A DNA stretch of 64,000 bases from Betaproteobacteria bacterium HGW-Betaproteobacteria-9 (GCA_002842215.1 PHCC01000005.1:62001-126000); one strand, 5' to 3'; counted from the first letter of the stretch, positions 25,393 to 35,993 are shown. Numbers and translations are program-made. The notes: generated by a model not told the origin, from the sequence alone.

Positions 25393-26016
25393 TCAGACTT
25401 TTCCTGGTGCTGGAGACGCTGCTCCCGCAGCACCCTGCCCAACGGCATTCGAACCAGCGGGGCGATTGAGAGCCACTCTGATCTTGAAATTAGATACCCT
25501 GCGTTGCTCGCGATTAGAACCAGTTGCGTTGGCTGCAACGATTTCGATCAACTCAGGTTTTCCGAGCCAAGAGGAGTTGTTCGCAAGATTTCGCAACAAT
25601 TCAGAAACCCGCTCTTGAGATTGGGCCACGCCCTCCAGCAAGACACTTTGATTTTCTTGCTTCATGCTTTTCAGATAAATGCCGTCGGGCAGCTGCGCCA
25701 CCAGCTCGTCAAGCAGGTGTACCGGCATGTTTCGGTCCGCCTGCAGCCCCTCTACAGCGGTTTGCCTAGCCCGCAAAGATGCAATTTGCGCCTGAAGGCT
25801 CGCAATATCCTTAATTTCAGCATCCAGCTCTTTCGTCTTGCTTTGAAGAAACGAATTCCGCTGCTGCTGTTCCGCAATTTGCCCTTGATACCATGTGAAT
25901 ACCGCACCGCAGATGATGCCACCAAGCAGGGCAGACAGCCCGAGCTGTGTAAAGAATTGCTCTTTCTGCTTTTTTCTCGCAGCCTCACGATGAGGCAGCA
26001 AATTGATCAAAATCAT
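25393..26016 (-). CDS. pilN: Type IV pilus assembly protein PilN
   Basis: Bitopic partner of PilO; its cytoplasmic N terminus binds PilM. The conserved ILINLLPHREAARKKQKEQFF is present, followed by a membrane segment (LGLSALLGGIICGAVFTWY) and a coiled coil. The periplasmic domain carries DGIYLKSMKQENQSVLLEGVAQSQERVSELLRNL. Length 207 residues. Start overlaps the pilM stop by four bases. Confidence 0.95.
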   Translation of the reverse strand: MILINLLPHREAARKKQKEQFFTQLGLSALLGGIICGAVFTWYQGQIAEQQQRNSFLQSKTKELDAEIKDIASLQAQIASLRARQTAVEGLQADRNMPVHLLDELVAQLPDGIYLKSMKQENQSVLLEGVAQSQERVSELLRNLANNSSWLGKPELIEIVAANATGSNREQRRVSNFKIRVALNRPAGSNAVGQGAAGAASPAPGKV

Positions 26017-27092
26017 TGGTAAAACCTCCGCAACGCCAAGCCAGTGGAGGTTAGATAGGATGGAGCTTCACGCGCGATTTTTCGTGCCTGTACGCTGGAA
26101 GCCATTTCCATGCCATCGAACGGATTAATCACCATGCAGGCAAACGAAGTCTGATGGGTGACTCCTTCGATCAAGCCAGGCAATGCCGCACTGCCACCGG
26201 CCAGCAAGATGTGGTCAACCTTGTTGTAGGGGGTACTGGTGAAGAAAAACTGCAAAGCGCGCCCGATTTCTTGTGCCATGCTTTCAATGAAAGGGTTCAG
26301 GACGGCTGATCGATAGTCATCAGGCAAGTCGCCCGATCGCTTCTTGGCCTCAGCCTCGTCGGCAGAAAACCCATACTGACGCACGATCAACTGCGTCAAC
26401 TGGGCGCCTCCAAAAGCTTGATCGCGCTCGTACAGCACGTCATCGTTGCGCATCACCTGCATACTGGTGGTCAAGGCACCCACCTCAAACAATGCCACCA
26501 GAGAGTCCACACCCTGATTGGGCAGTGTTTCAATGACCCGCCCAGCTGCCATCCGGGAGGCGTAGGGCTCGACGTCCATGATGACCGGCTTGAGGCCTGC
26601 GGCTTCAGCGAGTCCCTGCCGGTCAGACACCTTTTCCTTGCGTGAAGCCGCGATCAGAACCTCGGCATCTCCGACCGAGTTGGCACTTGGCCCAACGACA
26701 CAAAAATCGAGACTGACCTCATCGAGCGAGAAGGGGATGTACTGGTTGGCCTCCGACTCAACCTGCGCCTCTAGCTCTTTTTCAGACAGTCCACCAGGGA
26801 GAACGATTTTTTTGGTGATCACGGCCGATGCAGGCAACGCCATGGCTACATTCTTGGTCTTGCTGCCGCTTTTGCGGACAACCCGGCGCACAGCCTCGGC
26901 GACTTCATCGAACTTTTCGATGTTCCCATCGGTGATCCACCCTCGCTCCAAGGGCTCGATGGCACAACGCTCCAACACCAAATCGCCAGAGCGATTACGG
27001 CTCAACTCGACCAGTTTGACACTGGACGAGCTGACATCGATGCCCAACAACGGCGCCGGATCACGGCTGAAAAACGACCCCAATGAGATCAA
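26013..27092 (-). CDS. pilM: Type IV pilus assembly protein PilM (actin-like)
   Basis: Cytoplasmic actin-fold ATP-binding protein that anchors PilN. Motifs LLGIDVSSSSVKLVEL, DVEPYASRMAA and LLAGGSAALPGLIEGV are typical. No ATG lies at the conserved N terminus: TTG at 27092 (LISLGSFFSRDPAPLLGID) with a GGGGG six bases upstream is my choice, giving 359 residues. The track ORF begins ten codons earlier. First gene of the pil operon, divergent from ponA. Confidence 0.93.
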   Translation of the reverse strand: MISLGSFFSRDPAPLLGIDVSSSSVKLVELSRNRSGDLVLERCAIEPLERGWITDGNIEKFDEVAEAVRRVVRKSGSKTKNVAMALPASAVITKKIVLPGGLSEKELEAQVESEANQYIPFSLDEVSLDFCVVGPSANSVGDAEVLIAASRKEKVSDRQGLAEAAGLKPVIMDVEPYASRMAAGRVIETLPNQGVDSLVALFEVGALTTSMQVMRNDDVLYERDQAFGGAQLTQLIVRQYGFSADEAEAKKRSGDLPDDYRSAVLNPFIESMAQEIGRALQFFFTSTPYNKVDHILLAGGSAALPGLIEGVTHQTSFACMVINPFDGMEMASSVQARKIAREAPSYLTSTGLALRRFYQ

Positions 27093-27362
27093 GGTGACCC
27101 CCAAAAAATAGAAGCGCTGCAAGGCGCCAGACTTAAGATTTCACTTGAATGCTAGCAGCAAGCCCCTTGTGCAGCAAAGATTTTCTACCTTTGACACAAA
27201 AGAGAACGTTGCCAAAAGCATACGCAAACCAACCTCTCCCGGCAGACTGACGGCACGCAGAAAGATAAGAAACACACAACAACTCACAATAACGGCTTCT
27301 GATCTGACACCTTCACAACAGGCCGATTTTTATAATCTGCCTCCCTCGCCTTGACTGTTCGC
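27093..27362. promoter_or_regulatory. Divergent pilM/ponA intergenic region
   Basis: About 270 bases, clearly more AT-rich than the flanking genes, separating divergently transcribed pilM and ponA. A TATAAT at 27331-27336 is a candidate -10 for ponA, though no -35 at standard spacing was convincing. No other gene is seen. Confidence 0.5.
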
Positions 27363-29777
27363 ATGCTTCAAAACGATCCCGCCGCCTCCCGCTCGTCCGA
27401 GCTCACCGACTCCCAGAAGACGGGTCTGCTGGCGTGGCTTGGACGCGTGCTGGCAAGTCTGACAGGGCTGGTGCTGGCGGCCTTGGTTGCGCTCTTGTTC
27501 GGGGTGGGGATCGGACTGGCCGTGGCCTATCCCAATCTGCCCGATGTGGGCGCCTTGGCCGACTATCGGCCCAAGCTGCCCCTTCGGGTGCTCACAGCCG
27601 ATGGCCTGCTGATCGGCGAATTCGGCGAAGAACGCCGTAGCCTCCTGCCGATAAAAGACATTCCCGATGTCATGAAGAATGCCGTCCTCGCCATTGAGGA
27701 CGCCCGGTTTTTCGAGCATGGCGGCGTGGACTACCGAGGCATGCTCCGGGCGGTGCTGGCCAATCTGGGCCAGGCGAAAAGTCAGGGAGCGTCCACCATC
27801 ACGATGCAGGTGGCCCGAAACGTTTACCTGTCGGCAGAAAAGAGCTACACCCGCAAGATCTATGAGGTGCTGCTCACATTCAAGCTGGAATACCTGCTGA
27901 CCAAAGAGCAGATCCTAGAGATCTACATGAACCAGATTTTTCTGGGTCAGCGAGCCTATGGCTTTGCCACCGCGTCGCAGACGTACTTCGGCAAGCCGCT
28001 CAAGGACGTGAGCATTGCCGAAGCCGCCATGCTGGCGGGCCTACCCAAAGCGCCTTCGGCGTACAACCCCATTTCCAACCCCAAACGCGCACGTGTCAGG
28101 CAACTGCACATCATTGATCGCATGCTCGAAAACGGGTTCATCACCGCCGAAGAGGCCCGATCAGCCCGGGTCGAAGAACTCAGACTTCGACCGTTAGGAG
28201 GACCTGAACGGGTTCACGGTGAATTTGTTGCCGAGATGGTTCGCCAGTCCATGGTCGCCCAATACGGCGAAGAGGCCTACACCCGCGGACTGACCGTCAC
28301 CACCACGCTTCAGTCCAGCGAACAACAAACCGCTTACCAGGCTCTGCGGCGTGGCATCCTCACCTACGAGAGCCGTCAAAGATACCGCGGCCCCGAACTC
28401 TTCGTCAACCTGCCGGCAGACAAGGCCACGCGTGAAGATGTGATTGATAGCGTGTTGGCCGAGCACCCCGACAACGGTGACCTGCTCTCTGCCGTCGTGC
28501 TTGAAGCCGGGCCTCGCAAGGTGGTGGTGGTTCGCCAGGATGGCGAGCCCTTCGCCGTCACCGGCGAAGGGCTACGCCCCGTGCAATCGGGACTAGCGGA
28601 AAAGGCCGATCCTTCGATCAAGCTCCGCCCGGGGGCCTTGGTTCGGGTGGTCAAAACTTCTGCGAACGGGTGGCGCATCAGCCAGTTGCCCGAGGTCGAG
28701 TCTGCCTTCGTGGCTATGGATCCCAACACCGGCGCGGTGCACGCGCTGGTCGGTGGCTTCGATTTCCAGAAGAACAAGTTCAACCACGTGACCCAGGCCT
28801 GGCGCCAGCCGGGCTCCAGCTTCAAGCCCTTCATCTACTCTGCTGCGCTTGAAAAAGGCCTGACGCCGATGACCGTGGTGAACGACGCGCCGCTTTTCTA
28901 CAGCGCCGAGCAAACCGGTGGCAAGCCCTGGGAACCCAAGAACTATGACGGACAGTTCGAGGGCCCGATGTCGGTGCGTCGCGCGCTGGCCAAGTCCAAG
29001 AACATGGTGTCGATCCGCGTGCTACAACTCGTTGGAACAAAGAGCGCGCAGGACTGGGTCGCCCGGTTCGGTTTCCCGCCGGAGAGGCACCCTCCCTACC
29101 TGACCATGGCACTCGGCGCCGGTACGGTCACTCCGATGCAAATGACTACCGGGTACGCCGTGTTTGCCAACGGCGGTCATCGCGTCACACCCGTCCTGAT
29201 CACCCGCGTGGTTGAACAACGTGGGAAAGTGCTTTTTGATGAACCACCCAAAGCAGTGGACGCATCAAGCCAAGTCATCGACGAACGCAACGCCTTCATC
29301 ATGAGCAGCCTGCTGCAGGAAATCACGCGAACCGGCACCGCTGCGCGCGCCCAGGCAACGCTGAAACGGCCGGACGTTTACGGCAAGACGGGCACCACCA
29401 ACGACTCCATGGACGCCTGGTTCGTGGGTTACCACCCTTCCCTCGTGGCGACAGCCTGGGTGGGATACGACACACCACGCAATCTGGGTAGCCGCGAAAC
29501 CGGTGGCGGCCTGAGTCTGCCGATCTGGATCGACTACATGGCCGAAGCGCTCAAAGGGGTGCCAGTGGTTGAGTACAAACCGCCGTCGGGCGTGATTCGT
29601 GTCGGTGGCGACTGGTACTACGAGGAATTTGGCCCTGGCCAGGGTGTGCATGGCCTGGGCTTGCAGGATCCGTGGCCCGGTAGCCAGGTTGAAAGCGATG
29701 TCACGCCCACAGAGGCCGCCACTCAGCCCAACGCCACCGAAGACCGGCGCACCATCCTGGACCTGTTCAGGAACTGA
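27363..29777 (+). CDS. mrcA: Penicillin-binding protein 1A
   Basis: Bifunctional peptidoglycan glycosyltransferase/transpeptidase anchored by one N-terminal membrane helix ([20 protein letters not shown]). The GT51 domain has [19 protein letters not shown] and [12 protein letters not shown]. An OB-like insert follows, then the transpeptidase with the active-site SXXK as GSSFKPF, the SKN motif ([10 protein letters not shown]) and KTGTTN. ATG at 27363 was chosen; the track start is a TTG four codons earlier. Its 3' end overlaps the convergent cyaY by 11 bases. Confidence 0.95.
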   Translation: MLQNDPAASRSSELTDSQKTGLLAWLGRVLASLTGLVLAALVALLFGVGIGLAVAYPNLPDVGALADYRPKLPLRVLTADGLLIGEFGEERRSLLPIKDIPDVMKNAVLAIEDARFFEHGGVDYRGMLRAVLANLGQAKSQGASTITMQVARNVYLSAEKSYTRKIYEVLLTFKLEYLLTKEQILEIYMNQIFLGQRAYGFATASQTYFGKPLKDVSIAEAAMLAGLPKAPSAYNPISNPKRARVRQLHIIDRMLENGFITAEEARSARVEELRLRPLGGPERVHGEFVAEMVRQSMVAQYGEEAYTRGLTVTTTLQSSEQQTAYQALRRGILTYESRQRYRGPELFVNLPADKATREDVIDSVLAEHPDNGDLLSAVVLEAGPRKVVVVRQDGEPFAVTGEGLRPVQSGLAEKADPSIKLRPGALVRVVKTSANGWRISQLPEVESAFVAMDPNTGAVHALVGGFDFQKNKFNHVTQAWRQPGSSFKPFIYSAALEKGLTPMTVVNDAPLFYSAEQTGGKPWEPKNYDGQFEGPMSVRRALAKSKNMVSIRVLQLVGTKSAQDWVARFGFPPERHPPYLTMALGAGTVTPMQMTTGYAVFANGGHRVTPVLITRVVEQRGKVLFDEPPKAVDASSQVIDERNAFIMSSLLQEITRTGTAARAQATLKRPDVYGKTGTTNDSMDAWFVGYHPSLVATAWVGYDTPRNLGSRETGGGLSLPIWIDYMAEALKGVPVVEYKPPSGVIRVGGDWYYEEFGPGQGVHGLGLQDPWPGSQVESDVTPTEAATQPNATEDRRTILDLFRN

Positions 29778-30096
29778 ACGTCAGCGGCTGGCCCGCCTGC
29801 TCGGTTGCACAACGGGACAGGTGCGAAAAAAATTCGCCCTGCCCTTTGCTGTCCATCCACTGGGCACCGTCGTACTTGTAGTGAAACCCCCCCGCGCGCG
29901 CCGCCATCCAGACTTCTTGCAGCGGTTTCTGCAAATTCACGATGATCTGGCTGCGGTTTGCAAAGGTCAAAGTCACCATGCCGCCCACGCGCTGGTTGTC
30001 AATGTCCGCGGCAGTCTCATCGTTGATGCGGTCGCAGGCCAGTTCAATGGCGCGGAGCAAGGCCTCGGCGCGATCCAGATATTCGATATCGGTCAT
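29767..30096 (-). CDS. cyaY: Iron-sulfur cluster assembly protein CyaY (frataxin)
   Basis: Frataxin homologue of 109 residues that binds IscS and iron and modulates Fe-S assembly. The pattern fits the family: an acidic first helix ([22 protein letters not shown]), a beta-sheet with [28 protein letters not shown], and the final [11 protein letters not shown]. Start MTDIEYLD lies just 15 bases from the divergent lptM start, so their promoters must overlap or lie within each other's 5' ends. Confidence 0.94.
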   Translation of the reverse strand: MTDIEYLDRAEALLRAIELACDRINDETAADIDNQRVGGMVTLTFANRSQIIVNLQKPLQEVWMAARAGGFHYKYDGAQWMDSKGQGEFFSHLSRCATEQAGQPLTFSS

Positions 30097-30111
30097 TACA
30101 ATGCACCCACT

Positions 30112-30327
30112 ATGAAGATGCATCGAATTCTAGGCGGAGCGCTCGCACATGTCCGTATCGCCGGCGGCACGATTCTGGTTGCCCTGAGCGTGGCGGGTGC
30201 CGGCTGCGGTCAAAAGGGTCCGCTGTACCTGCCCGGCGCGCAACCCGAGGCCCGGCCTGCAGCGCCGAAACCAGCGGACACGGCCCCCAACGCGACCGAT
30301 TCGCTGGACGAGTCGCCGCAGCGCTGA
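30112..30327 (+). CDS. lptM: LPS translocon maturation lipoprotein LptM (YifL-like)
   Basis: 71-residue lipoprotein. A leader ([18 protein letters not shown]) ends in a predicted lipidated Cys32, immediately followed by the family-defining GQKGPLYLP. In E. coli LptM helps the LptDE translocon mature by assisting LptD disulfide formation. The rest is Pro/Ala-rich and probably disordered. The usual Burkholderiales downstream neighbour lysA is absent here; a tandem repeat and msrQ follow. Confidence 0.9.
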   Translation: MKMHRILGGALAHVRIAGGTILVALSVAGAGCGQKGPLYLPGAQPEARPAAPKPADTAPNATDSLDESPQR

Positions 30328-30366
30328 ACTTGCTTTCGGGGCTGTCAATCCGGGGCCGCAAAGTTT

Positions 30367-30414
30367 CCTGGTCCTGGTCCTGGTCCTGGTCCTGGTCGTG
30401 GTCGTGGTCGCGAT
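30367..30414. repeat. Tandem hexanucleotide repeat
   Basis: CCTGGT repeated five times, then CGTGGT twice and a decayed unit, in the short gap between lptM and msrQ. No gene of a known family covers it. The ORF reading through it on the minus strand (Thr/Arg repeats) is not credible. Confidence 0.9.
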
Positions 30415-30458
30415 CGTGAAAGCGCTGCCCAGCACCCCGTTCGCCAACTCAAGCATAT

Positions 30459-31157
30459 TCAACGCCCCAGCTGGTCTCTGGGCCGCCAGCGTTCCCATAC
30501 ACGCCAGCCCAGCAACAAGGCCAGCAGAACCGCGTAAACACCCACTTCAGCAAAGTCGTTCTTGCCGCTGCGCATCCAGAAGAAGTGCAGCACCGCCAGA
30601 CAGGCCACGGCGTACACGCTGCGGTGCAGCAACCTCCAGCGCGCAGCCCCCAACGACCGGATGGCCCGGTTGAACGAAGTGCCGGCCATGAGCAGCAGCA
30701 ACACCCAGCAGAGAAAGCCGACCAGGATGAACGGCCGCTTGGCCAGATCGGCCAGCACCTCCCGCCATTCAAAACCCATGTCAAACCAGGCGTAGGCCAG
30801 CAGGTGCAGACTGGCGTAGAAAAACACGAACAACCCCAGCATGCGCCGCAACCGGGCCAACGCAGGCCAGCCGGCCATCACGCGCAAGGGCGTCACCAGC
30901 AAGACCAGCACGAGTGCTCGAAGCGTCCAGTCACCCAGCGAGCGGATCAGGGCTTCGGCCGGATTGGCGCCCAGCTGGTCGTTCCAGGCGGCCCAGAACA
31001 GCCAGACAACCGGCAGGCTCCACAGAACAAACAGCAAGGGTTTGGCTGTGCGGCGCAAGAGCCACCGGTTCAAGCGCGACCCTGCCTTGCGCGGCGCGGT
31101 GACTGAGTCCACCGCACCAGATCGGACTGAAGGATCAGCGGAAAGTCGGACGTCCAC
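30459..31157 (-). CDS. msrQ: Heme-binding membrane subunit MsrQ
   Basis: Inner-membrane b-type heme protein that feeds quinone-derived electrons to periplasmic MsrP for repair of methionine sulfoxide. It shows about six hydrophobic helices of the ferric-reductase-like domain, with conserved His in ASLHLLAYAW, LLHRSVY and VLHFFWM. The start is uncertain: GTG at 31157 opens the ORF, and another GTG lies about 16 codons on; the first helix begins only near residue 40. Follows msrP by 34 bases. Confidence 0.92.
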   Translation of the reverse strand: MDVRLSADPSVRSGAVDSVTAPRKAGSRLNRWLLRRTAKPLLFVLWSLPVVWLFWAAWNDQLGANPAEALIRSLGDWTLRALVLVLLVTPLRVMAGWPALARLRRMLGLFVFFYASLHLLAYAWFDMGFEWREVLADLAKRPFILVGFLCWVLLLLMAGTSFNRAIRSLGAARWRLLHRSVYAVACLAVLHFFWMRSGKNDFAEVGVYAVLLALLLGWRVWERWRPRDQLGR

Positions 31158-31191
31158 AAATGCTGCGTTGCGAATGCAATGCCTGAAAAGT

Positions 31192-32190
31192 TCAGAAGAA
31201 CTTGCGCAGGTCCATGCCCGCGTAAAGCTGCCCCACCTGGGGCTCGTAACCGTTGAACATCAGGGTCTTGCGGCGTTTGGCCAGCAGGCCGCCCTCTTCG
31301 CCAATGCGCCGCTCGGTGGCCTGACTCCAGCGCGGGTGGGCCACGTCGGGATTCACATTCGAGAAAAAGCCGTACTCCTGCGGTGCCGCGATATTCCAGG
31401 CCGTACCGGGTTCCTTGTCAGTAAACCGGATCTTCACCAGCGACTTGCCGCTCTTGAAACCATATTTCCACGGAACGACGAGGCGCACCGGCGCGCCGTT
31501 CTGGTTCGGCAACACCTCGCCATACATGCCAAACGCCAGCAGCGTCAAAGGATGCATGGCCTCGTCCAGACGCAGGCCCTCGACATACGGCCACAGCAAC
31601 ACGCTTGAGCGCAGGCCCGGCATGGTGTCCCTATCGGCCTGAGTCACGAACTCCACATACTTCGCGCTGCCCAGCGGCTGCGCCGCCCGGATCAACGCAC
31701 CCAGCGAATAGCCCATCCAGGGAATCACCATGGACCAGCCCTCCACACAGCGCAGCCGGTAAATGCGCTCCTCCATGGGAGCCAGCTTGAGCAGATCCTC
31801 CAGCCCGTAGGTCCGGGGCTTGTTCACCAAGCCATCGATCGACACCGTCCACGGGCTCGTCTTCAGCGACTTGGCTCGCGCCACGGGATCCGACTTGTCG
31901 GTGCCGAATTCGTAGAAATTGTTGTAGGTCGACGCGTGCTCGTAAGCGGTGAGCTTTTCCACCGTCGAAGCACCGGGCAACGTAGAAGAGACGCCCGTCA
32001 GCGCGGCGAGCTTGCCGGGCCGGGCCACAGCGGCCAGGGCGTCCCGCGATGCCCAACCGGCCAGCGCCGCACCGCCAGCCCCTAGAGCCAGGTGCTGCAG
32101 CCACTCCCGCCGCCCCAGATAGGTGGACCGCGACGTGATTTCGCTCGATCGAGGATGGTGGTACGCGGTGTCGGCAGAACGAATGATCAT
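31192..32190 (-). CDS. msrP: Periplasmic methionine sulfoxide reductase MsrP, molybdopterin subunit
   Basis: Molybdenum enzyme of the sulfite-oxidase family that reduces protein-bound methionine sulfoxide in the periplasm. A twin-arginine signal is visible ([21 protein letters not shown]). The molybdenum-ligating Cys is in [41 protein letters not shown] is typical. 332 residues. First gene of msrPQ. Confidence 0.95.
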   Translation of the reverse strand: MIIRSADTAYHHPRSSEITSRSTYLGRREWLQHLALGAGGAALAGWASRDALAAVARPGKLAALTGVSSTLPGASTVEKLTAYEHASTYNNFYEFGTDKSDPVARAKSLKTSPWTVSIDGLVNKPRTYGLEDLLKLAPMEERIYRLRCVEGWSMVIPWMGYSLGALIRAAQPLGSAKYVEFVTQADRDTMPGLRSSVLLWPYVEGLRLDEAMHPLTLLAFGMYGEVLPNQNGAPVRLVVPWKYGFKSGKSLVKIRFTDKEPGTAWNIAAPQEYGFFSNVNPDVAHPRWSQATERRIGEEGGLLAKRRKTLMFNGYEPQVGQLYAGMDLRKFF

Positions 32191-32332
32191 GAGAGGCTCC
32201 TGTGGTTCAGGTCAGTCGTAGGAGCCGGGGATTTCTTACCAAGTTCCTGCCCGCGTCATCGAGCCCCCGCTCGCACCGAATTCTGCGCCGCCCGCATCCC
32301 GGAGCGATACGGGATTCAGAGGCCGCAGAACC

Positions 32333-33694
32333 TCACAGCTCGCCGTAGCTGTGCAAGCCCGAGAGGAACATGTTCACGCCCAGGAAAGCGAAGGTGGTGA
32401 CCGCGAGCCCCACCAAGGCCCACCAGGCCGCCACGGTGCCACGCAGACCCTTCATCAGGCGCATGTGCAGCCAAGCGGCGTAGTTCAGCCAGACGATCAG
32501 CGCCCAGGTCTCCTTCGGGTCCCAGCTCCAGTAGCCGCCCCAAGCTTCGGCGGCCCAGAAAGCACCCAGCACCGTCGCGATGGTGAAGAAGGCAAAGCCC
32601 ACTGCGATGGCCTTGTACATCACGTCGTCCAGCACCTCAAAACTCGGCAGACGCTCGGCAATGCGACGGCGGCCGAACAGGATGGTGGCCACGATCAGCG
32701 CCGAAATGCCGAAATACACAAACCAGTAACTGCCGCCCTTTTCTGCTGCCGACGTGCGAAAGACGATGGGTTCAAAGCACAGCACGATACCCAGCAACCA
32801 CAACGGCGCGAGCTTGTACCAGCGCGATTCACTGGCGCTCTGCTTGATCAGGTAGGCAAACGCCAGCATCGCCGAGAGTGCAAACGTGCCATAACCAATG
32901 AAGTTGGCTGGCACATGGAGCTTCATCCACCAGCTCTGCAACGCGGGCACCAGCGGCTGGATCTCGTGGGCTTCGCGCACCACGGTGTACCAGAGCAGAA
33001 AGCCCACGGCCGCACTCACCACCAGCATCACGAAAGCGCCCATCGAACGGGTGTTGTACTGCTCTTCGTAATACAGGTAAAAGGCCGCCGTCATCCAGCA
33101 GAACAGCACGAACACCTCGTACAGATTGCTCACCGGAATGTGACCAATGCCGACACCAATCTGGTGGCTCTCGTACCAACGCACCATGGTGCCCACCAGC
33201 GCAAGCGTCACAGCCACCCAAGCCAGGCGCGACCCCAGGCCTTCGAACGCATTGCCCGCACGGGTGAACATCCCCACCCAGTAGAAGATGGTGCTCATGA
33301 AGAACAGCACGCTCATCCAGAGAATGGCCGACTGGCTGGAGATGAAGTACTTGAGCATGAACACCTGGTCGGCGCGCGCCAGATTGGCCGTGCCTTCCGG
33401 CGTCTGGTACAGCGAGATGGCCAGCAAAGACAGCACCGCCACCACCACCATCAGCACACGCAGGGGTCGCCAGAACCAGCCCAGCCAGATCACTGCCGGG
33501 ACCGCACCCGCCAGAATGGCCTTTTCGTAGACGTCCATGGCTGGGCTGTAGCGCATGAAACTCCACACCGCGCCCGCTATCACGAGAACAGCGAACAGCC
33601 AGTCCCACACATTGCGGCGCGCGAAATAGCCGGGCTCCAGGCCGGAGCCGTTCTGGCCCCGCTTGAGTTCAAAGGTCTGGGTAGCGGTATTCAT
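32333..33694 (-). CDS. ccsB: Cytochrome c biogenesis protein ResC/CcsB (CcsA-type)
   Basis: Heme-handling membrane protein of the System II cytochrome c maturation pathway. Many helices are present, and the tryptophan-rich heme-binding WWD block appears as WAAEAWGGYWSWDPKETWALIVWL. Conserved His residues for heme occur in helices around KLHVPANFIGYG and WLHMRL. 453 residues. Overlaps resB by four bases, as expected for the ResB-ResC complex. Confidence 0.94.
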   Translation of the reverse strand: MNTATQTFELKRGQNGSGLEPGYFARRNVWDWLFAVLVIAGAVWSFMRYSPAMDVYEKAILAGAVPAVIWLGWFWRPLRVLMVVVAVLSLLAISLYQTPEGTANLARADQVFMLKYFISSQSAILWMSVLFFMSTIFYWVGMFTRAGNAFEGLGSRLAWVAVTLALVGTMVRWYESHQIGVGIGHIPVSNLYEVFVLFCWMTAAFYLYYEEQYNTRSMGAFVMLVVSAAVGFLLWYTVVREAHEIQPLVPALQSWWMKLHVPANFIGYGTFALSAMLAFAYLIKQSASESRWYKLAPLWLLGIVLCFEPIVFRTSAAEKGGSYWFVYFGISALIVATILFGRRRIAERLPSFEVLDDVMYKAIAVGFAFFTIATVLGAFWAAEAWGGYWSWDPKETWALIVWLNYAAWLHMRLMKGLRGTVAAWWALVGLAVTTFAFLGVNMFLSGLHSYGEL

Positions 33695-35820
33695 GAGGGC
33701 ACCTTCAACAACTGGGACTTCAACACTTCAAACTCCTGATCGGCTTCCATCGTCTTGCGGTTGGACGACAGCGCCATCGTGGCCTGCGAATGCCCTGCGC
33801 CCGCTGGCGAGAGCCACACCCACACGCGGCGCTCGCGCACATAAAGCATGACAAAAACACCCAGGATCAGCAAGACGCAACCCAGGTACACGATGCTCTG
33901 GCCGGGCGCGCGCGCCACCTGGAACACACTGGCCTGCACGTGCTCAAAATCCTTGAGCTGAAAGGTCATCGGGGCCGGGTAATAGAAAGCATCGCTCAGG
34001 CTCATGACGGCGTGCGTCATGAACTGCTGCGTGGCATCACTGCGCTCCAGCGGCTGCAGACCGGCCCGTTCGCGACTGACCTGCAACAGCTCGAACAGCG
34101 TTCCGTTGAGGATGCGCACCAGCACATCGCTGGCGCGCTCACGCTCGGCCTCGGGCACGTTGCTTTCCAGAAACGCCGACACCGCCTGCAACCCCCCTTT
34201 GATGGGCGGATCACCCGCAGGGGCCTCGGTGGCTTCGGCGCCGGCAAACAGGCCAATCGCCCGACCGGCAGACACCTGCAGTGCATCGGAGAGTTCGGTG
34301 CGCCCCGCTTCGACCGCCGAGACCGCGTAACGGCGCACGGCCAGTTCACGCAGCGCCGGATCGACGAGGGCCGCGCGCAGACGCACAAAACCATCGATGC
34401 TGTCCTGATCATCGGCAGGGATGCGCAGGTACCGGAAGGGCTCGGACGGCGTTTCACGCATGCCAAAGAGGAACATGCGCGAACCATCGATCTCCATGGG
34501 CAGCATGTAGTTGTTGTATTCCACCGCCTGGCCCGCCGCGTCGCGCAGCTTGTAGCTGAAACTGGGGCCCACGTTGCGCAAGGTTTTTTCGGCACCCGGC
34601 TTGTGACCCGAACCGAGGCGGCTCTCGATCGAGCTGCGCAGGTCGACCTTGCGCACGTCCGTGCCGGAAGCATCGCCTTGGTTCGCAAAGTTCTCCACGT
34701 TGATCACGCGCAGGCCGGTGTACTCCAGCGTGAGTTTCTGGTCCCCATTGCTCAGCGCAGACGTGCCACCGATCACGCCCGACACCTCGAACGCCTTGGC
34801 CGGCCCGTTGATGGGCACAGCCTGCAGATTGACGCGCGAACCGCCATCGTCGAAGCTGGACTGGTAGATGTTGATGCCGCGGTGGCTGGCGGGATGGTTC
34901 ACTTCAACCCGCGTCTCCTTTTTCTCACCCGTCTCGTGGTCGTGGATCACGATGTCGCTGGCAAACAGCCTGGGCATGCCGGTGTCGTAATACTCGACAA
35001 TGAATTTCTTGAGTTCGACCGAAAACGGCAGATCCTGCAGCAGCACGCCATCGGACTGGGCCAGGATCGCGGTGCCCGCCGTGGTACCCTCGGTCACCAG
35101 CAGGTTGCCCCGGAACGTCGGGTTGCTGGGAGAAAGGCGGTGCTGAGGGGCCACATCGGCAATCAGGCCGCCACCGGTGAACGGCGTCTTGCCGTTGAAC
35201 CACATCTGGGCACGCACCACCAGATCGCCATCGAGCAGGCCACCGAGGCAAACCAGCACAATCGCGCTGTGTGCTGCCAGATAGCCGATCTTGTTGGTGG
35301 ATCCCGCCTTGGCAGCCACCATCCAGCCGGTACCGCCCGCGCTTTCCCGCGACTGCAGCTTGACCTTCCAACCAGAACCCAGCAGGGTTTGACCGATGCG
35401 GTTGGCCGCTGATTCGGGCATTTCAGGCAGCGCGCCTTCGGCCCGGTGCGGAAAAGCCTTGAGACTCTGCTCGCGGATGTTTTCCTTGTAGGCCTTGAAG
35501 TCCACCAGGATCTTGGGCGTGTTGCGCGCGATGCACAGGCTGGTGCTGACCACCAGAAACGCGAGGATCAGCAGAAACCACCAGGCGCTGTAGACCGTGA
35601 ACAGCCGGGCACTGCCAAACACATCGGACCAGAACGGGCCGAACTGGTTGACGTAGTTGTTCAGGGGTTCGTGTTGCTTGACCACGGTCCCGATGACCGA
35701 CGCGATGCAGATCACCGTCAGCAGCGAAATCGCAAACCGCATGGACGACAACAGCTCAACCAGCTGACTGGCGAAGCGCGACCCGGTGCGGATCTGCAGG
35801 CCTTGGGTAGATACGGTCAT
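33691..35820 (-). CDS. resB: Cytochrome c biogenesis protein ResB
   Basis: Partner of ResC in System II heme delivery to apocytochromes. Three N-terminal membrane helices (MRFAISLLTVICIASVIGTVV; WWFLLILAFLVVSTSLCIARNTPKIL; GYLAAHSAIVLVCLGGLLDG) precede a very large periplasmic domain. A last helix lies near the C terminus (SIVYLGCVLLILGVFVMLYVRERRVWVWL). 709 residues matches betaproteobacterial ResB. A terminator separates it from the upstream cytochrome c4 gene. Confidence 0.95.
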   Translation of the reverse strand: MTVSTQGLQIRTGSRFASQLVELLSSMRFAISLLTVICIASVIGTVVKQHEPLNNYVNQFGPFWSDVFGSARLFTVYSAWWFLLILAFLVVSTSLCIARNTPKILVDFKAYKENIREQSLKAFPHRAEGALPEMPESAANRIGQTLLGSGWKVKLQSRESAGGTGWMVAAKAGSTNKIGYLAAHSAIVLVCLGGLLDGDLVVRAQMWFNGKTPFTGGGLIADVAPQHRLSPSNPTFRGNLLVTEGTTAGTAILAQSDGVLLQDLPFSVELKKFIVEYYDTGMPRLFASDIVIHDHETGEKKETRVEVNHPASHRGINIYQSSFDDGGSRVNLQAVPINGPAKAFEVSGVIGGTSALSNGDQKLTLEYTGLRVINVENFANQGDASGTDVRKVDLRSSIESRLGSGHKPGAEKTLRNVGPSFSYKLRDAAGQAVEYNNYMLPMEIDGSRMFLFGMRETPSEPFRYLRIPADDQDSIDGFVRLRAALVDPALRELAVRRYAVSAVEAGRTELSDALQVSAGRAIGLFAGAEATEAPAGDPPIKGGLQAVSAFLESNVPEAERERASDVLVRILNGTLFELLQVSRERAGLQPLERSDATQQFMTHAVMSLSDAFYYPAPMTFQLKDFEHVQASVFQVARAPGQSIVYLGCVLLILGVFVMLYVRERRVWVWLSPAGAGHSQATMALSSNRKTMEADQEFEVLKSQLLKVPS

Positions 35821-35831
35821 TTAGGCGTCGT

Positions 35832-35875
35832 AAAAAACAAAAAGGGCGGATCTGGAACAACCCAGAACGCGCCCT
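35832..35875 (-). terminator. Rho-independent terminator between cytochrome c4 gene and resB
   Basis: On the minus strand a GGGCGCG...CGCCC hairpin with an inner TCTGG/CCAGA stem is followed by TTTTTGTTTTTT. It ends the cytochrome c4 transcript and lies only a dozen bases before the resB start codon, so it may also act as an attenuator for resBC. Confidence 0.75.
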
Positions 35876-35993
35876 GATGTGATGCTTTGTTCGTGTGGCG
35901 GTTCAATGCAAAGGAAGATAAACCCGCATTGTGACGCCAAATATTAACCAACGCTTATATCCCCGGAAACCTCGGGGCTAAGCACCTGCCCGG

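Noticed and set aside
30367-30414. Hexamer array as a CRISPR or a phase-variable coding repeat
   Set aside because: Units are 6 bases with no spacers, and no real gene crosses them.
35944-35985. CCCCGAGGTTTCCGGGG hairpin after the cytochrome c4 stop as its terminator
   Set aside because: No T run follows; the hairpin at 35832-35875 with a long T tract is the better terminator.
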